Shown here: in pieces, positions 1-5,455 of the stretch
Layout of the letters: every line of letters begins with the position of its first letter
How positions within the stretch are numbered: position 1 is the stretch's first letter
DNA from: Acidocella sp.
Lineage (GTDB): Bacteria > Pseudomonadota > Alphaproteobacteria > Acetobacterales > Acetobacteraceae
Assembly: GCA_028687415.1 (NCBI GenBank)
Contig: JAQUAC010000143.1
Coordinates: forward strand, 1-6,099
Direction: 5' to 3'
Length of the DNA stretch: 6,099 bases
Program-made: the position numbers and the translations under genes
The notes under the pieces: model-generated
The model's input: the letters and a program-made list of their open reading frames with translations, nothing else
What the model was told of the DNA's origin: nothing
Database searches by the model: none

Positions 1-126
1 CCACATGACCGAGAAGATGCCAAGGTCGGTAAAGCTCGGCGTGCGGCCCATGATTTCCAGGACTTTCGCGTATTCCTCGGCGTTCAGCCCGAAGGATTTC
101 GCGAGGGTGGCGTTTACTTCAGTCAT
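1..126 (-). CDS. purL: Phosphoribosylformylglycinamidine synthase subunit PurL (N-terminal 42 residues; 3' end outside window)
   Basis: This is the amination subunit of FGAM synthetase, which converts FGAR, glutamine and ATP to FGAM in de novo purine synthesis in the cytoplasm. Only the first 42 codons are in the window; translation of the reverse strand gives a start MTEVNATLAKSFGLNAEEYA and ends in TDLGIFSVMW. The stretch from the EEY motif to LGIFSVMW is the conserved beginning of small-type PurL, normally followed at once by a SEHCSYK motif, which would lie just beyond the left edge. The ATG (126-124) overlaps the purQ stop TGA by four bases (ATGA), and no good Shine-Dalgarno is seen in front of it, so translation is probably coupled to purQ. 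In organisms with separate PurS and PurQ, PurL is the short (about 720-750 residue) form; this follows from context, as most of the gene is not visible. Confidence 0.95.
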   Translation of the reverse strand, partial: MTEVNATLAKSFGLNAEEYAKVLEIMGRTPSFTDLGIFSVMW

Positions 127-785
127 GCTGCGGCCAATGCGTCGAAAAGGGGTTTGCCGTCGGTGCCGCCCATCAGCGGGTCGACGAGGTTTTCCGGGTG
201 CGGCATCAGCCCGAGCACGCGCAGATTGGGGGCGAAAATCCCGGCGATGTCGCGGGCCGAGCCATTGCGGTTGCCGTCGGCGTAGCGGAAGGCGACGAGG
301 TTCTCGCCCTCCAGCCGGTCCAGCGTGGCGGCATCGGCGGTGTAGTTGCCGTCGCCATGCGCCATCGGGGCGCGGAATTCCGCGCCCTTGGCCCATTTGT
401 TGGTAAACACGGTGTCATTGCGCTCAACGCGCAGCATCGTGTCCATGGAGAGGAAGCGCAGCCCCGCATTGCGCAGCAGCGCACCCGGCAGAAGCCCGGC
501 TTCGGTGAGGATCTGGAAGCCGTTGCACACGCCCAGCACGTAGCCGCCCCGTGCCGCATGGGCTTTCACCGCCTGCATGATGGGGCTCTGCGCCGCCATC
601 GCACCGCAGCGCAGATAATCGCCGAAGGAAAAGCCGCCCGGCAGAATCACGAGATCGACGCCCGCGGGCAGCTCGGTCTCCTTGTGCCAGACGATTTGTG
701 GTTCGTGGCCAAAGCTCTGGCGCACGGCCAGCACCATATCGCGCTCGCGATTGATGCCGGGGAAGAGAAGGATGGCGGCTTTCAC
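123..785 (-). CDS. purQ: Phosphoribosylformylglycinamidine synthase subunit PurQ (glutaminase)
   Basis: PurQ is the class I glutamine amidotransferase subunit that hydrolyses glutamine and channels ammonia to PurL during FGAM formation. The 220-residue product has the usual length of stand-alone PurQ (about 220-230). Visible motifs are FPGINRERD near residues 8-16, the oxyanion-region LPGGFSFGDYLRCGA at 48-62, the nucleophile elbow GVCNGFQ with Cys87, and PHPE with catalytic His196 and Glu198, so the triad is intact. The start is GTG at 785-783. It is preceded by a good Shine-Dalgarno AGGAG (796-792) with a six-base spacer, and the protein begins MKAAILLFPG as expected. It lies 23 bases after purS and overlaps purL by four bases (ATGA), in keeping with equal production of complex subunits. 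The Ile in FPGI, where many homologues have Ser, is, as I recall, normal for alphaproteobacterial PurQ. Confidence 0.97.
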   Translation of the reverse strand: MKAAILLFPGINRERDMVLAVRQSFGHEPQIVWHKETELPAGVDLVILPGGFSFGDYLRCGAMAAQSPIMQAVKAHAARGGYVLGVCNGFQILTEAGLLPGALLRNAGLRFLSMDTMLRVERNDTVFTNKWAKGAEFRAPMAHGDGNYTADAATLDRLEGENLVAFRYADGNRNGSARDIAGIFAPNLRVLGLMPHPENLVDPLMGGTDGKPLFDALAAA

Positions 786-808
786 GTGGGACTCCTGCGG
801 GCGGCGGG

Positions 809-1051
809 TTACGCCGCGATTTCGACCTTGAAGCTCTCGATGACCATGTTGGCCAGCAGCTTCTTGGCCATGTCCTCGGCGGCGGCCTTGGCCTTGGCGG
901 CGTCGGTCTCGGCCAGTTCCAGCTCGATGATCTTGCCCATGCGCACCTCGCCAACCTGGGCGAAGCCCAGATTGTTCAGGGCGTGGCCAATGGCCTTGCC
1001 CTGCGGGTCCAGCACGCCGTTCTTGAGCATGACGGTAACGATGGCTTTCAT
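809..1051 (-). CDS. purS: Phosphoribosylformylglycinamidine synthase subunit PurS
   Basis: PurS is the small structural subunit that bridges PurQ and PurL in the FGAM synthetase complex and is needed for ammonia transfer. The product is 80 residues, typical for the family (about 80-85). It starts MKAIVTVMLKNGVLDPQGKA, where the conserved KNGVLDPQGKAI segment is diagnostic, followed by LGF and VRMGKIIELEL, matching the usual VRxGKxIEL strand. The open frame extends further upstream to 1213, but that part is antiphase to purC and low in conservation. The ATG at 1051-1049 is the right start because it matches the family N-terminus and overlaps the purC stop by one base (TAATG). A GGAG at 1066-1063 lies about 11 bases upstream, so re-initiation coupled to purC is likely. 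A lysine- and alanine-rich helix (around residues 50-66) precedes the C-terminal strand ending VEIAA. Confidence 0.96.
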   Translation of the reverse strand: MKAIVTVMLKNGVLDPQGKAIGHALNNLGFAQVGEVRMGKIIELELAETDAAKAKAAAEDMAKKLLANMVIESFKVEIAA

Positions 1052-1815
1052 TACTGCATGGTCTCCGGCCCCTTCATGTCGCGCGAGCCGGCCTCGGGCA
1101 GAATGCCAAGGCGGCGGGCGACTTCCTGATACGCTTCCTCGATCTTGCCGAGGTCGCGGCGGAAGCGGTCCTTGTCCATCTTCTCGTTGGTCTTCACGTC
1201 CCACAGGCGGCAATTATCCGGGCTGATTTCATCGGCCAGGACGATTCGCATGTCCTCGTTTTCATACAGACGGCCGAATTCGAGCTTGAAGTCGACGAGG
1301 GTGATGCCGACTCCGAGGAACAGCCCGGTCAGGAAGTCGTTGATGCGCAGGGTGAGGTGAACGATATCGTCCATGTCCGGCGGGGTGGCCCAGCCGAAGG
1401 CGGTGATATGCTCTTCAGCCACCATGGGGTCGCCGAGCTGGTCGTTCTTGTAATAATACTCGACGATCGAGCGCGGCAGGCGGGTGCCCTCGGGAATGCC
1501 GAGGCGCTGCGCCAAGCTGCCGGCGGCGATGTTGCGGACCACCACCTCGACGGGGATAATCTCAACTTCTTTAATAAGTTGCTCGCGCATATTCAGGCGG
1601 CGGATGAAGTGAGTGGGGACGTTAATCTCCGCCAGCTTCGTCATCAGGAACTCGCTGATACGGTTGTTCAGCACACCCTTGCCGGTGATCGTGCCCTTTT
1701 TCTGGGCGTTGAACGCTGTTGCGTCGTCCTTGAAATACTGCACGAGCGTGCCGGGTTCTGGACCCTCGAACAGGATTTTCGCTTTGCCTTCATAGAGCTG
1801 CCGCCGACGGGCCAT
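1051..1815 (-). CDS. purC: Phosphoribosylaminoimidazole-succinocarboxamide (SAICAR) synthase PurC
   Basis: PurC condenses CAIR with aspartate using ATP to give SAICAR, a late step of IMP synthesis in the cytoplasm. The 254-residue product matches the bacterial single-domain length (about 235-255). It opens with RRRQLYEGKAKILFE (the conserved LYEGKAK ATP-site loop), then DDATAFNAQKK near 30-40. SAICAR synthetase signature 1 is seen as IPVEVVVRNIAAGS (87-100) and signature 2 as LVDFKLEFG (173-181), followed by the conserved ADEISPDNCRLWD (194-206), so the enzyme should be active. The start ATG (1815-1813) has GAAGG at 1830-1826, ten bases upstream. It is the first gene of the visible purCSQL cluster and faces away from the cyclase gene. 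Its final codons overlap the purS start by one base (TAATG). Nothing in it is unusual. Confidence 0.98.
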   Translation of the reverse strand: MARRRQLYEGKAKILFEGPEPGTLVQYFKDDATAFNAQKKGTITGKGVLNNRISEFLMTKLAEINVPTHFIRRLNMREQLIKEVEIIPVEVVVRNIAAGSLAQRLGIPEGTRLPRSIVEYYYKNDQLGDPMVAEEHITAFGWATPPDMDDIVHLTLRINDFLTGLFLGVGITLVDFKLEFGRLYENEDMRIVLADEISPDNCRLWDVKTNEKMDKDRFRRDLGKIEEAYQEVARRLGILPEAGSRDMKGPETMQ

Positions 1816-1849
1816 GGGAGAGATACCTTCGGTAAATGAACGGAGCCGG

Positions 1850-1855
1850 TCTATA
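1850..1855 (-). promoter_or_regulatory. Possible -10 element for the purC operon
   Basis: The reverse strand reads TATAGA here, a fair match to a sigma-70 -10 hexamer in an otherwise GC-rich stretch. It would place the transcript start near 1843 and give a leader of about 28 bases before the purC ATG. No good -35 is seen: a 17-base spacing leads to TAGCGC (1878-1873). The absence of a -35 could mean an activator is needed, or that the true promoter is elsewhere in 1856-1983. This is a weak call from pattern alone. Confidence 0.25.
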
Positions 1856-1860
1856 CCAAC

Positions 1861-1873
1861 CTCGCGCCGCGAG
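1861..1873. repeat. Perfect 13-bp inverted repeat between purC and the divergent cyclase gene
   Basis: The sequence CTCGCG-C-CGCGAG is a perfect palindrome with six-base arms and a one-base centre. It sits just upstream of the putative purC -10 (1850-1855), in what would be the -10/-35 spacer, a position suited to an operator. Short GC palindromes do arise by chance in GC-rich DNA, and no known regulator site is recognised, so a role in purine control is only inference. Confidence 0.4.
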
Positions 1874-1972
1874 CGCTATGGCCGTGCGCCACATGGCATC
1901 CACTTCCGGGCCGGGCTGCAAGCAAAAAAGAGCATCGTTGGCAAGATTTTAAGGGTTGCATGTCATTCTTTT

Positions 1973-1978
1973 TATAAC
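1973..1978 (+). promoter_or_regulatory. Candidate -10 element placing transcription at the cyclase start codon
   Basis: TATAAC occurs in an AT-rich patch (about 1944-1980) directly before the cyclase ATG at 1984. Transcription normally begins about seven bases after a -10, which here falls on the ATG itself, so a leaderless mRNA is possible. No Shine-Dalgarno is seen upstream. The expected -35 position (about 1950-1955, TAAGGG) is poor, and the TTG-containing hexamers at 1938-1943 and 1956-1961 are at the wrong spacing. Low confidence. Confidence 0.25.
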
Positions 1979-1983
1979 AAGCC

Positions 1984-2934
1984 ATGACAGATATTCTCGA
2001 TACCGTAGCTGATCTGACCTACTTGCGGGATAAGCGTGAGCTGGAAACCGTGTTCGCCGATCTCATTTATGAACTCGTGGGGGCGAGCTGCCTTACGCTC
2101 TGGCGTGTGGTGGGCGGGGCTGGAGGCAAGACCGAGATGCAGAAGCGTCTCACCTTGCCATCTTCCACCGAGGCCGCGCCGCTGCGGCCGGAATGCCCCC
2201 ACTGCCAGGATAAGCAACGCGCCCTCTGTCTGGAGGCCTCGGAAAACCCCGCCTCTCGTCATGTATTCCCCATCAATAACGACAGCCGGCTGACCGGGCT
2301 GATCGAGGTCATCAGGCCCCAGCGCATGACCCAGCGGCAGGAGCGCATGGTTTCCAATCTCGTCCGCGTCTACGGCAACCATGCCGGGGTGCTGGATTAT
2401 GGGGACCGGGATGAGCTGACCGGGCTACTTAACCGGCGCGGCTTCAACAGCTACTTCAAGCAGACCATGCTTGCTGACGCCGCCAGTTCTATTATCGCCG
2501 TGGCGGATATTGATTTCTTCAAGCGCATCAACGACGAGTTCGGCCATCTTTACGGTGACGAGGTGCTGATCCTCATGGGACGGCTGATGGAAGTCTGCCT
2601 GGGCGAGGTGGATGGTGTGTTCCGCTTCGGCGGCGAGGAGTTTCTTGTTATCCTGCAAAACACTTCACTGGATGAGGCGGCGGTGCGGCTGGAAGCCTTC
2701 CGGGCCGCTGTACAAGCCGCCGTGTTTCCGCAGGTTGGGCGGGTCACCATCAGCATCGGCTTCGCTGCCATTCGCGCGAGCGACACCGGGGCCACCGCCT
2801 TCGGCCGGGCGGACGAGGCGCTCTATGTCGCCAAGCAACAAGGCCGGAATCAAGTGAAATGCTATGAATGGCTCGTGCAGGATGGAAGCCTACGGGAAGA
2901 GAAGAAAACCGGCGGCCAGATCGAGCTGTTCTGA
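1984..2934 (+). CDS. Diguanylate cyclase (GGDEF family) with N-terminal GAF-like sensory region
   Basis: The C-terminal half (about residues 140-295 of 316) is a GGDEF domain that makes cyclic di-GMP from two GTP. It shows DELTGLLNRRGF (142-153), DIDFFKRIND (175-184) with metal-binding Asp175, FGHLYGD, the active-site loop GGEEF (216-220), SIGFA (257-261) and ADEALYVAKQQGRNQV (277-291). All catalytic elements are present. The inhibitory I-site (RxxD ahead of the active loop) reads GEVD at 207-210, so its Arg is missing and product inhibition at that site is unlikely. Residues 1-135 have no transmembrane segment and resemble a GAF-like domain. They hold Cys36, a CPHC pair (Cys71/Cys74) and Cys82, which could bind a metal or sense redox state; that is inference. 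It is the only plus-strand gene, divergent from purC and convergent with the alkene reductase (15-base gap). No Shine-Dalgarno precedes the ATG, and the next in-frame Met is at residue 52, so this start is favoured. Confidence 0.95.
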   Translation: MTDILDTVADLTYLRDKRELETVFADLIYELVGASCLTLWRVVGGAGGKTEMQKRLTLPSSTEAAPLRPECPHCQDKQRALCLEASENPASRHVFPINNDSRLTGLIEVIRPQRMTQRQERMVSNLVRVYGNHAGVLDYGDRDELTGLLNRRGFNSYFKQTMLADAASSIIAVADIDFFKRINDEFGHLYGDEVLILMGRLMEVCLGEVDGVFRFGGEEFLVILQNTSLDEAAVRLEAFRAAVQAAVFPQVGRVTISIGFAAIRASDTGATAFGRADEALYVAKQQGRNQVKCYEWLVQDGSLREEKKTGGQIELF

Positions 2935-2940
2935 CCGCCG
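2910..2940 (-). terminator. Possible terminator in the convergent gap between cyclase and alkene reductase
   Basis: On the minus strand CGGCGG (2940-2935) can pair with CCGCCG (2915-2910) across a 19-base loop. A pyrimidine-rich GTTTTCTTCTCTT tail follows, positioned to end reductase transcription after its stop at 2950. The loop is long and the T run is short and broken, and the element overlaps the end of the cyclase coding sequence, so the call is weak. Confidence 0.3.
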
Positions 2941-2949
2941 TCTCTGTCT

Positions 2950-4014
2950 TTACGCCGTAGCGGCTTCCAGGGTGGGGTAGTCCGTGTAGCCGTGCACGCC
3001 GCCGGCATAGAGGGTGTCGGCATCCCATGCATTCAGCGGGGCGTCCTTGGCGAAGCGCTCCACCAGATCCGGGTTGGCGATGAACGTCTTGCCCCAGGCC
3101 ACGGCATCGGCCTCGCCGGCATCCAGCGCCGCCTGCGCGCTCTCCTTGGTGAAGCCTTCATTGGCGATATACACGCCGCCGAACGCCTTCTTCAGCTTCG
3201 GGCCGATCCAGTCTTCCGCCTTGTGCTCGCGCGCGCAAATGAAGGCGATGCCGCGCTCACCCAGTTCTCGCGCCACGTAGGAGAAGGTGCCGAGCCGGTC
3301 GGAATCGCCCATGTCATGTGTATCCATGCGCGGGGCCAGATGCACGCCGACATATTCCGGGCCGAACACGGAGGCCACGCCGTCGGTGACTTCCATAAGC
3401 AACCGGGCGCGGTTCTGGATCGGGCCGCCATATTCGTCGGTACGCTTATTGGTGCTGTCCTGCAGGAACTGGTCCAGCAGGTAGCCGTTGGCGCCGTGGA
3501 CTTCCACGCCGTCAAACCCGGCCATCTGTGCGTTCATAGCCGCCTTGCGATAGGCTTCCACGACGCCCGGCAGCTCGCTCGTCTCCAGCGCGCGCGGGGT
3601 GACGTAATCCTGTAGCGGACGCACCAGGCTCACATGACCCTTGGGCTGGATAGCGCTGGCGCTCACCGGCAGCTCGCCATTCAGGAACATGGGGGCGGAA
3701 ATGCGGCCCACATGCCAGAGCTGGGCGAAGATGCGCCCGCCCTTTTTATGCACGGCGCTGGTAATCAGCTTCCAACCCTGCACCTGCTCGTCCGACCACA
3801 GGCCGGGCGTTTCCGCATAGCCCACGCCCATGGGGGTGACGGAGGTTGCTTCCGAGATGATGAGCCCGGCTGAGGCGCGCTGGGCGTAGTACTCGGCCAT
3901 CAGCGCGTTGGGGATGCGGCTAGCGCCGGCGCGGGAGCGGGTGAGGGGGGCCATAATGATGCGATTCGGCAAAGTGAGATCGCCGATCTTGAGCGGGTCG
4001 AACAGGCTGGGCAT
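2950..4014 (-). CDS. Old Yellow Enzyme-type alkene reductase (NADH:flavin oxidoreductase, NemA-like)
   Basis: This FMN-dependent cytosolic TIM-barrel enzyme should reduce activated C=C bonds of electrophiles such as enones, quinones or maleimides with NAD(P)H. The 354 residues match the family (about 350-370). It begins LFDPLKIGDLTLPNRIIMAP and has PLTR (23-26, flavin-contacting Thr25), QLWHVGR (98-104) and HGANGYLLDQFLQD (173-186). That last motif supplies the substrate-binding His173/Asn176 pair and the proton donor Tyr178. NxRTDxYGG follows, then IANPDLVERF (312-321) and HGYTDYPTL near the end. Two usual FMN-contacting arginines are replaced: VGxRLSP is VGVHLAP (His225), and the Arg of GRxFIxNPDLV is Lys309. 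YGGSIENR also reads YGGPIQNR. His at 225 may be typical of a subfamily. The ATG (4014-4012) has AAGGA eight bases upstream. It lies 35 bases after the arsR-type gene on the same strand, so the two are probably co-transcribed. Confidence 0.95.
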   Translation of the reverse strand: MPSLFDPLKIGDLTLPNRIIMAPLTRSRAGASRIPNALMAEYYAQRASAGLIISEATSVTPMGVGYAETPGLWSDEQVQGWKLITSAVHKKGGRIFAQLWHVGRISAPMFLNGELPVSASAIQPKGHVSLVRPLQDYVTPRALETSELPGVVEAYRKAAMNAQMAGFDGVEVHGANGYLLDQFLQDSTNKRTDEYGGPIQNRARLLMEVTDGVASVFGPEYVGVHLAPRMDTHDMGDSDRLGTFSYVARELGERGIAFICAREHKAEDWIGPKLKKAFGGVYIANEGFTKESAQAALDAGEADAVAWGKTFIANPDLVERFAKDAPLNAWDADTLYAGGVHGYTDYPTLEAATA

Positions 4015-4049
4015 GGTTTATATCCTTTTGCCTTGAGGTTTTTTGGGGG

Positions 4050-4364
4050 TCATAGCGAGTTCTTCATCTGGCCGAGAAACGCGGTGATGGCGGCCTCATT
4101 GCGGGTATAAAATACCCATTGGCCAATTTTCCTGGCGCTCAACAATCCGGCTTGATGCAGCACGGCGAGGTGTGCCGACACTGTGGATTGCGACAGCCCG
4201 CATGATGCCTCGATCTTACTCGCGCAGACGCCGAATTCATACGGGTGCTCCTGGCCGGGGAAGTTCTGCTCAGGGGCTTTTAGCGCGGCAAGAATCTTCC
4301 GCCGCACCGGGTTGGCCAGGGCGCGCAGAACCTCTTCCAGAGAGTCATGGGGGTGTATCGGCAT
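4050..4364 (-). CDS. ArsR-family winged-helix transcriptional repressor
   Basis: This 104-residue single-domain regulator has the usual ArsR/SmtB length. Residues 8-30 (SLEEVLRALANPVRRKILAAL) match the conserved opening ALANPxRRxIL. The recognition helix is GLSQSTVSAHLAVLHQAGLL (56-75), and the wing follows as SARKIGQWVFYTRN (76-89). It has Cys47 (in the GVCASKI helix, where arsenic sensors carry a CxC pair) and Cys55; with no CxC, it is unlikely to be a classical arsenite sensor. The gene directly precedes an alkene reductase on the same strand, so it probably represses both and releases DNA on meeting an electrophile or oxidant, perhaps through these cysteines (inference). A 20-bp palindrome abuts the start codon and suggests autoregulation. 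No Shine-Dalgarno is seen before the ATG (4364-4362), and translation may be leaderless. Effector unknown. Confidence 0.93.
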   Translation of the reverse strand: MPIHPHDSLEEVLRALANPVRRKILAALKAPEQNFPGQEHPYEFGVCASKIEASCGLSQSTVSAHLAVLHQAGLLSARKIGQWVFYTRNEAAITAFLGQMKNSL

Positions 4365-4365
4365 T

Positions 4366-4385
4366 AAGCGATATATAGTTCGCTT
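4366..4385. promoter_or_regulatory. Candidate operator and overlapping -10 for the arsR-type gene
   Basis: AAGCGA (4366-4371) and TCGCTT (4380-4385) form perfect six-base inverted arms around an eight-base AT-rich core (TATATAGT). Size, symmetry and AT-rich centre are like ArsR-family operators. On the minus strand the core supplies a TATATA -10 hexamer (4377-4372), so a bound repressor would cover the promoter. The element ends one base before the start codon of the repressor gene, and the predicted transcript start (about 4365) almost coincides with the ATG. No convincing -35 is visible. Confidence 0.55.
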
Positions 4386-4395
4386 TCTGCCGATG

Positions 4396-4419
4396 AAAAG
4401 GGCTAAAGCGCGCCGCCCT
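4396..4419 (-). terminator. Weak possible terminator after the K+ channel gene
   Basis: On the minus strand AGGGC (4419-4415) can pair with GCCCT (4403-4399) across an 11-base GC-rich loop, followed by a short T run (4399-4396). The stem is only five pairs and starts inside the channel stop codon. It is placed where a terminator would separate the channel from the arsR-type gene, but it could be fortuitous. Confidence 0.3.
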
Positions 4420-5441
4420 CAGCTTACCACCGGCGTGTCGCGCCCGGTGCGGGTCATCAGGACCACGCCGTCCTCAGCCTCCACCACGGTGGAGGGGGCC
4501 AACCGGGTCAGCGTCTCGCCGTTCTTGCGGTTGATCGCGATGACAAACACGTTGCCGCTCTGGCTGTGCTCTATGGCCTCCACCGTGGCGCCGGCCAGCG
4601 TGCTGTCGGGGGGCACGGCCATCACTTCGATGTCCAGCCCCAGTGTGCGCAGCCCCTCGGCCATGGCCTGCAGGCGCTCAGTGCCCTCGGTCAGGCGCGC
4701 GGTGCGGGGGAAGAGGATGAGCTGCGCGATGCGCTCGGCGCCGATATGCGTGGGCGCCACCACTGAATTCGCCCCGGCCTGCAGCAGTTTACCCTTGCTC
4801 CTAGGCGAGATGCTACGGGAGATGATCTCCAGATTCTTGTTAAGGTCGCGAGCGGTGAGGGTGATGAACACGTTGATCGCATCGTTGGGCACCGCCGTGA
4901 CCAATGCCCGCGCTCGGCTGACGCCCACGGCACGCAGCACCTGCTCGTCCGTGGCATCGCCGGTCCAGGTTGGGTAGCCGTGTGAGGCGGCGCGAGCGAG
5001 GCGCGTCTCATCCGTATCGAGGATCACGAATTTGATGCCGCCGGCCTTTAATTCCTCGGCCAGTGCCTCACCGATCCGGCCATAACCGCAGACGACGACA
5101 TGGCCGCTCATTTTCTCGATTTGCGTTTTCATGCGCCTGGTTCCCAGAAGCTGCTGGAGTTGCGAGTAGGTGATGAATTGTACGAGCACACCGGTGAGGA
5201 AGATCACCCCCGTGCAGCCTAGCACGATGGTGGCTATGGTGATCGCCCGCAACTCCGGCGTTAGGATCGGGTGTAGCTCACCATAGCCAACCGTGAAAAC
5301 GGTGAATGTGACGAAATAGAATGCGTCGCCCCAGGACCAGCCTTCCATGACATAGGCCGATGACGCCAGGATAATGAGCGCCAGCATGTAAAGCATGCCG
5401 CCGGCAAGATTGTGCCAGGGATTTCCTGAAAGACCATTCAT
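4419..5441 (-). CDS. Two-TM potassium channel with cytosolic RCK (TrkA-N/TrkA-C) domain
   Basis: This is a ligand-gated K+ channel of the MthK type in the inner membrane, 340 residues long (MthK is about 336). TM1 spans about 12-31, followed by an amphipathic pore helix (DAFYFVTFTVF), the selectivity filter TVGYGE (50-55) and TM2 at about 66-90. The RCK domain starts at HVVVCGYGRIG (114-124) with the Rossmann GxGxxG motif, acidic Asp142/Asp144 at the end of the second strand (VILDTDE) and GDATDE (161-166). A TrkA-C lobe fills about 262-340. The filter ends in Glu rather than Asp (TVGYGD), as I recall seeing in other RCK channels. An in-frame GTG exists at 5453, but it lies just after a T run without a ribosome site. 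The ATG at 5441-5439 has GGGG about seven bases upstream and is preferred. The start is about 15 bases past the gltA terminator, so its promoter must overlap that element or rely on readthrough. Confidence 0.93.
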   Translation of the reverse strand: MNGLSGNPWHNLAGGMLYMLALIILASSAYVMEGWSWGDAFYFVTFTVFTVGYGELHPILTPELRAITIATIVLGCTGVIFLTGVLVQFITYSQLQQLLGTRRMKTQIEKMSGHVVVCGYGRIGEALAEELKAGGIKFVILDTDETRLARAASHGYPTWTGDATDEQVLRAVGVSRARALVTAVPNDAINVFITLTARDLNKNLEIISRSISPRSKGKLLQAGANSVVAPTHIGAERIAQLILFPRTARLTEGTERLQAMAEGLRTLGLDIEVMAVPPDSTLAGATVEAIEHSQSGNVFVIAINRKNGETLTRLAPSTVVEAEDGVVLMTRTGRDTPVVS

Positions 5442-5455
5442 GCGGAACCCCACAT

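Noticed and set aside
1052..1213. N-terminal extension of PurS of 54 residues
   Set aside because: The extension lies out of frame inside purC, is Pro/Arg-rich and unlike any PurS; the internal Met at 1051 matches the family start.
198..1226. Long plus-strand open frame (342 codons) across purQ, purS and purC
   Set aside because: It is antisense to three clearly recognisable purine genes, matches no family I know, is rich in His/Ala/Arg as expected of antisense GC-rich DNA, and has no ribosome site.
1357..1839. Plus-strand open frame (160 codons) antisense to purC
   Set aside because: Fully opposite a conserved gene and covers its start region; composition is that of a reverse-complement frame.
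1938..1961. -35-like TTGGCA (1938-1943) and TTGCAT (1956-1961) upstream of the cyclase
   Set aside because: Distances to TATAAC at 1973 are 29 and 11 bases, outside the normal range of about 16-19.
2992..3615. Plus-strand open frame (207 codons) antisense to the alkene reductase
   Set aside because: The opposite strand encodes a complete enzyme with all catalytic motifs; this frame shows no domain.
4183..4977. Plus-strand open frame (264 codons) across the arsR-type and K+ channel genes
   Set aside because: Antisense shadow of two genes with solid domain evidence; low-complexity Arg/Ser/Ala composition and no recognisable motif.
5442..5453. Upstream GTG start for the K+ channel giving four extra residues (MGFR)
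   Set aside because: Its upstream sequence is the terminator T run with no ribosome site, whereas the ATG at 5441 has GGGG at suitable spacing.
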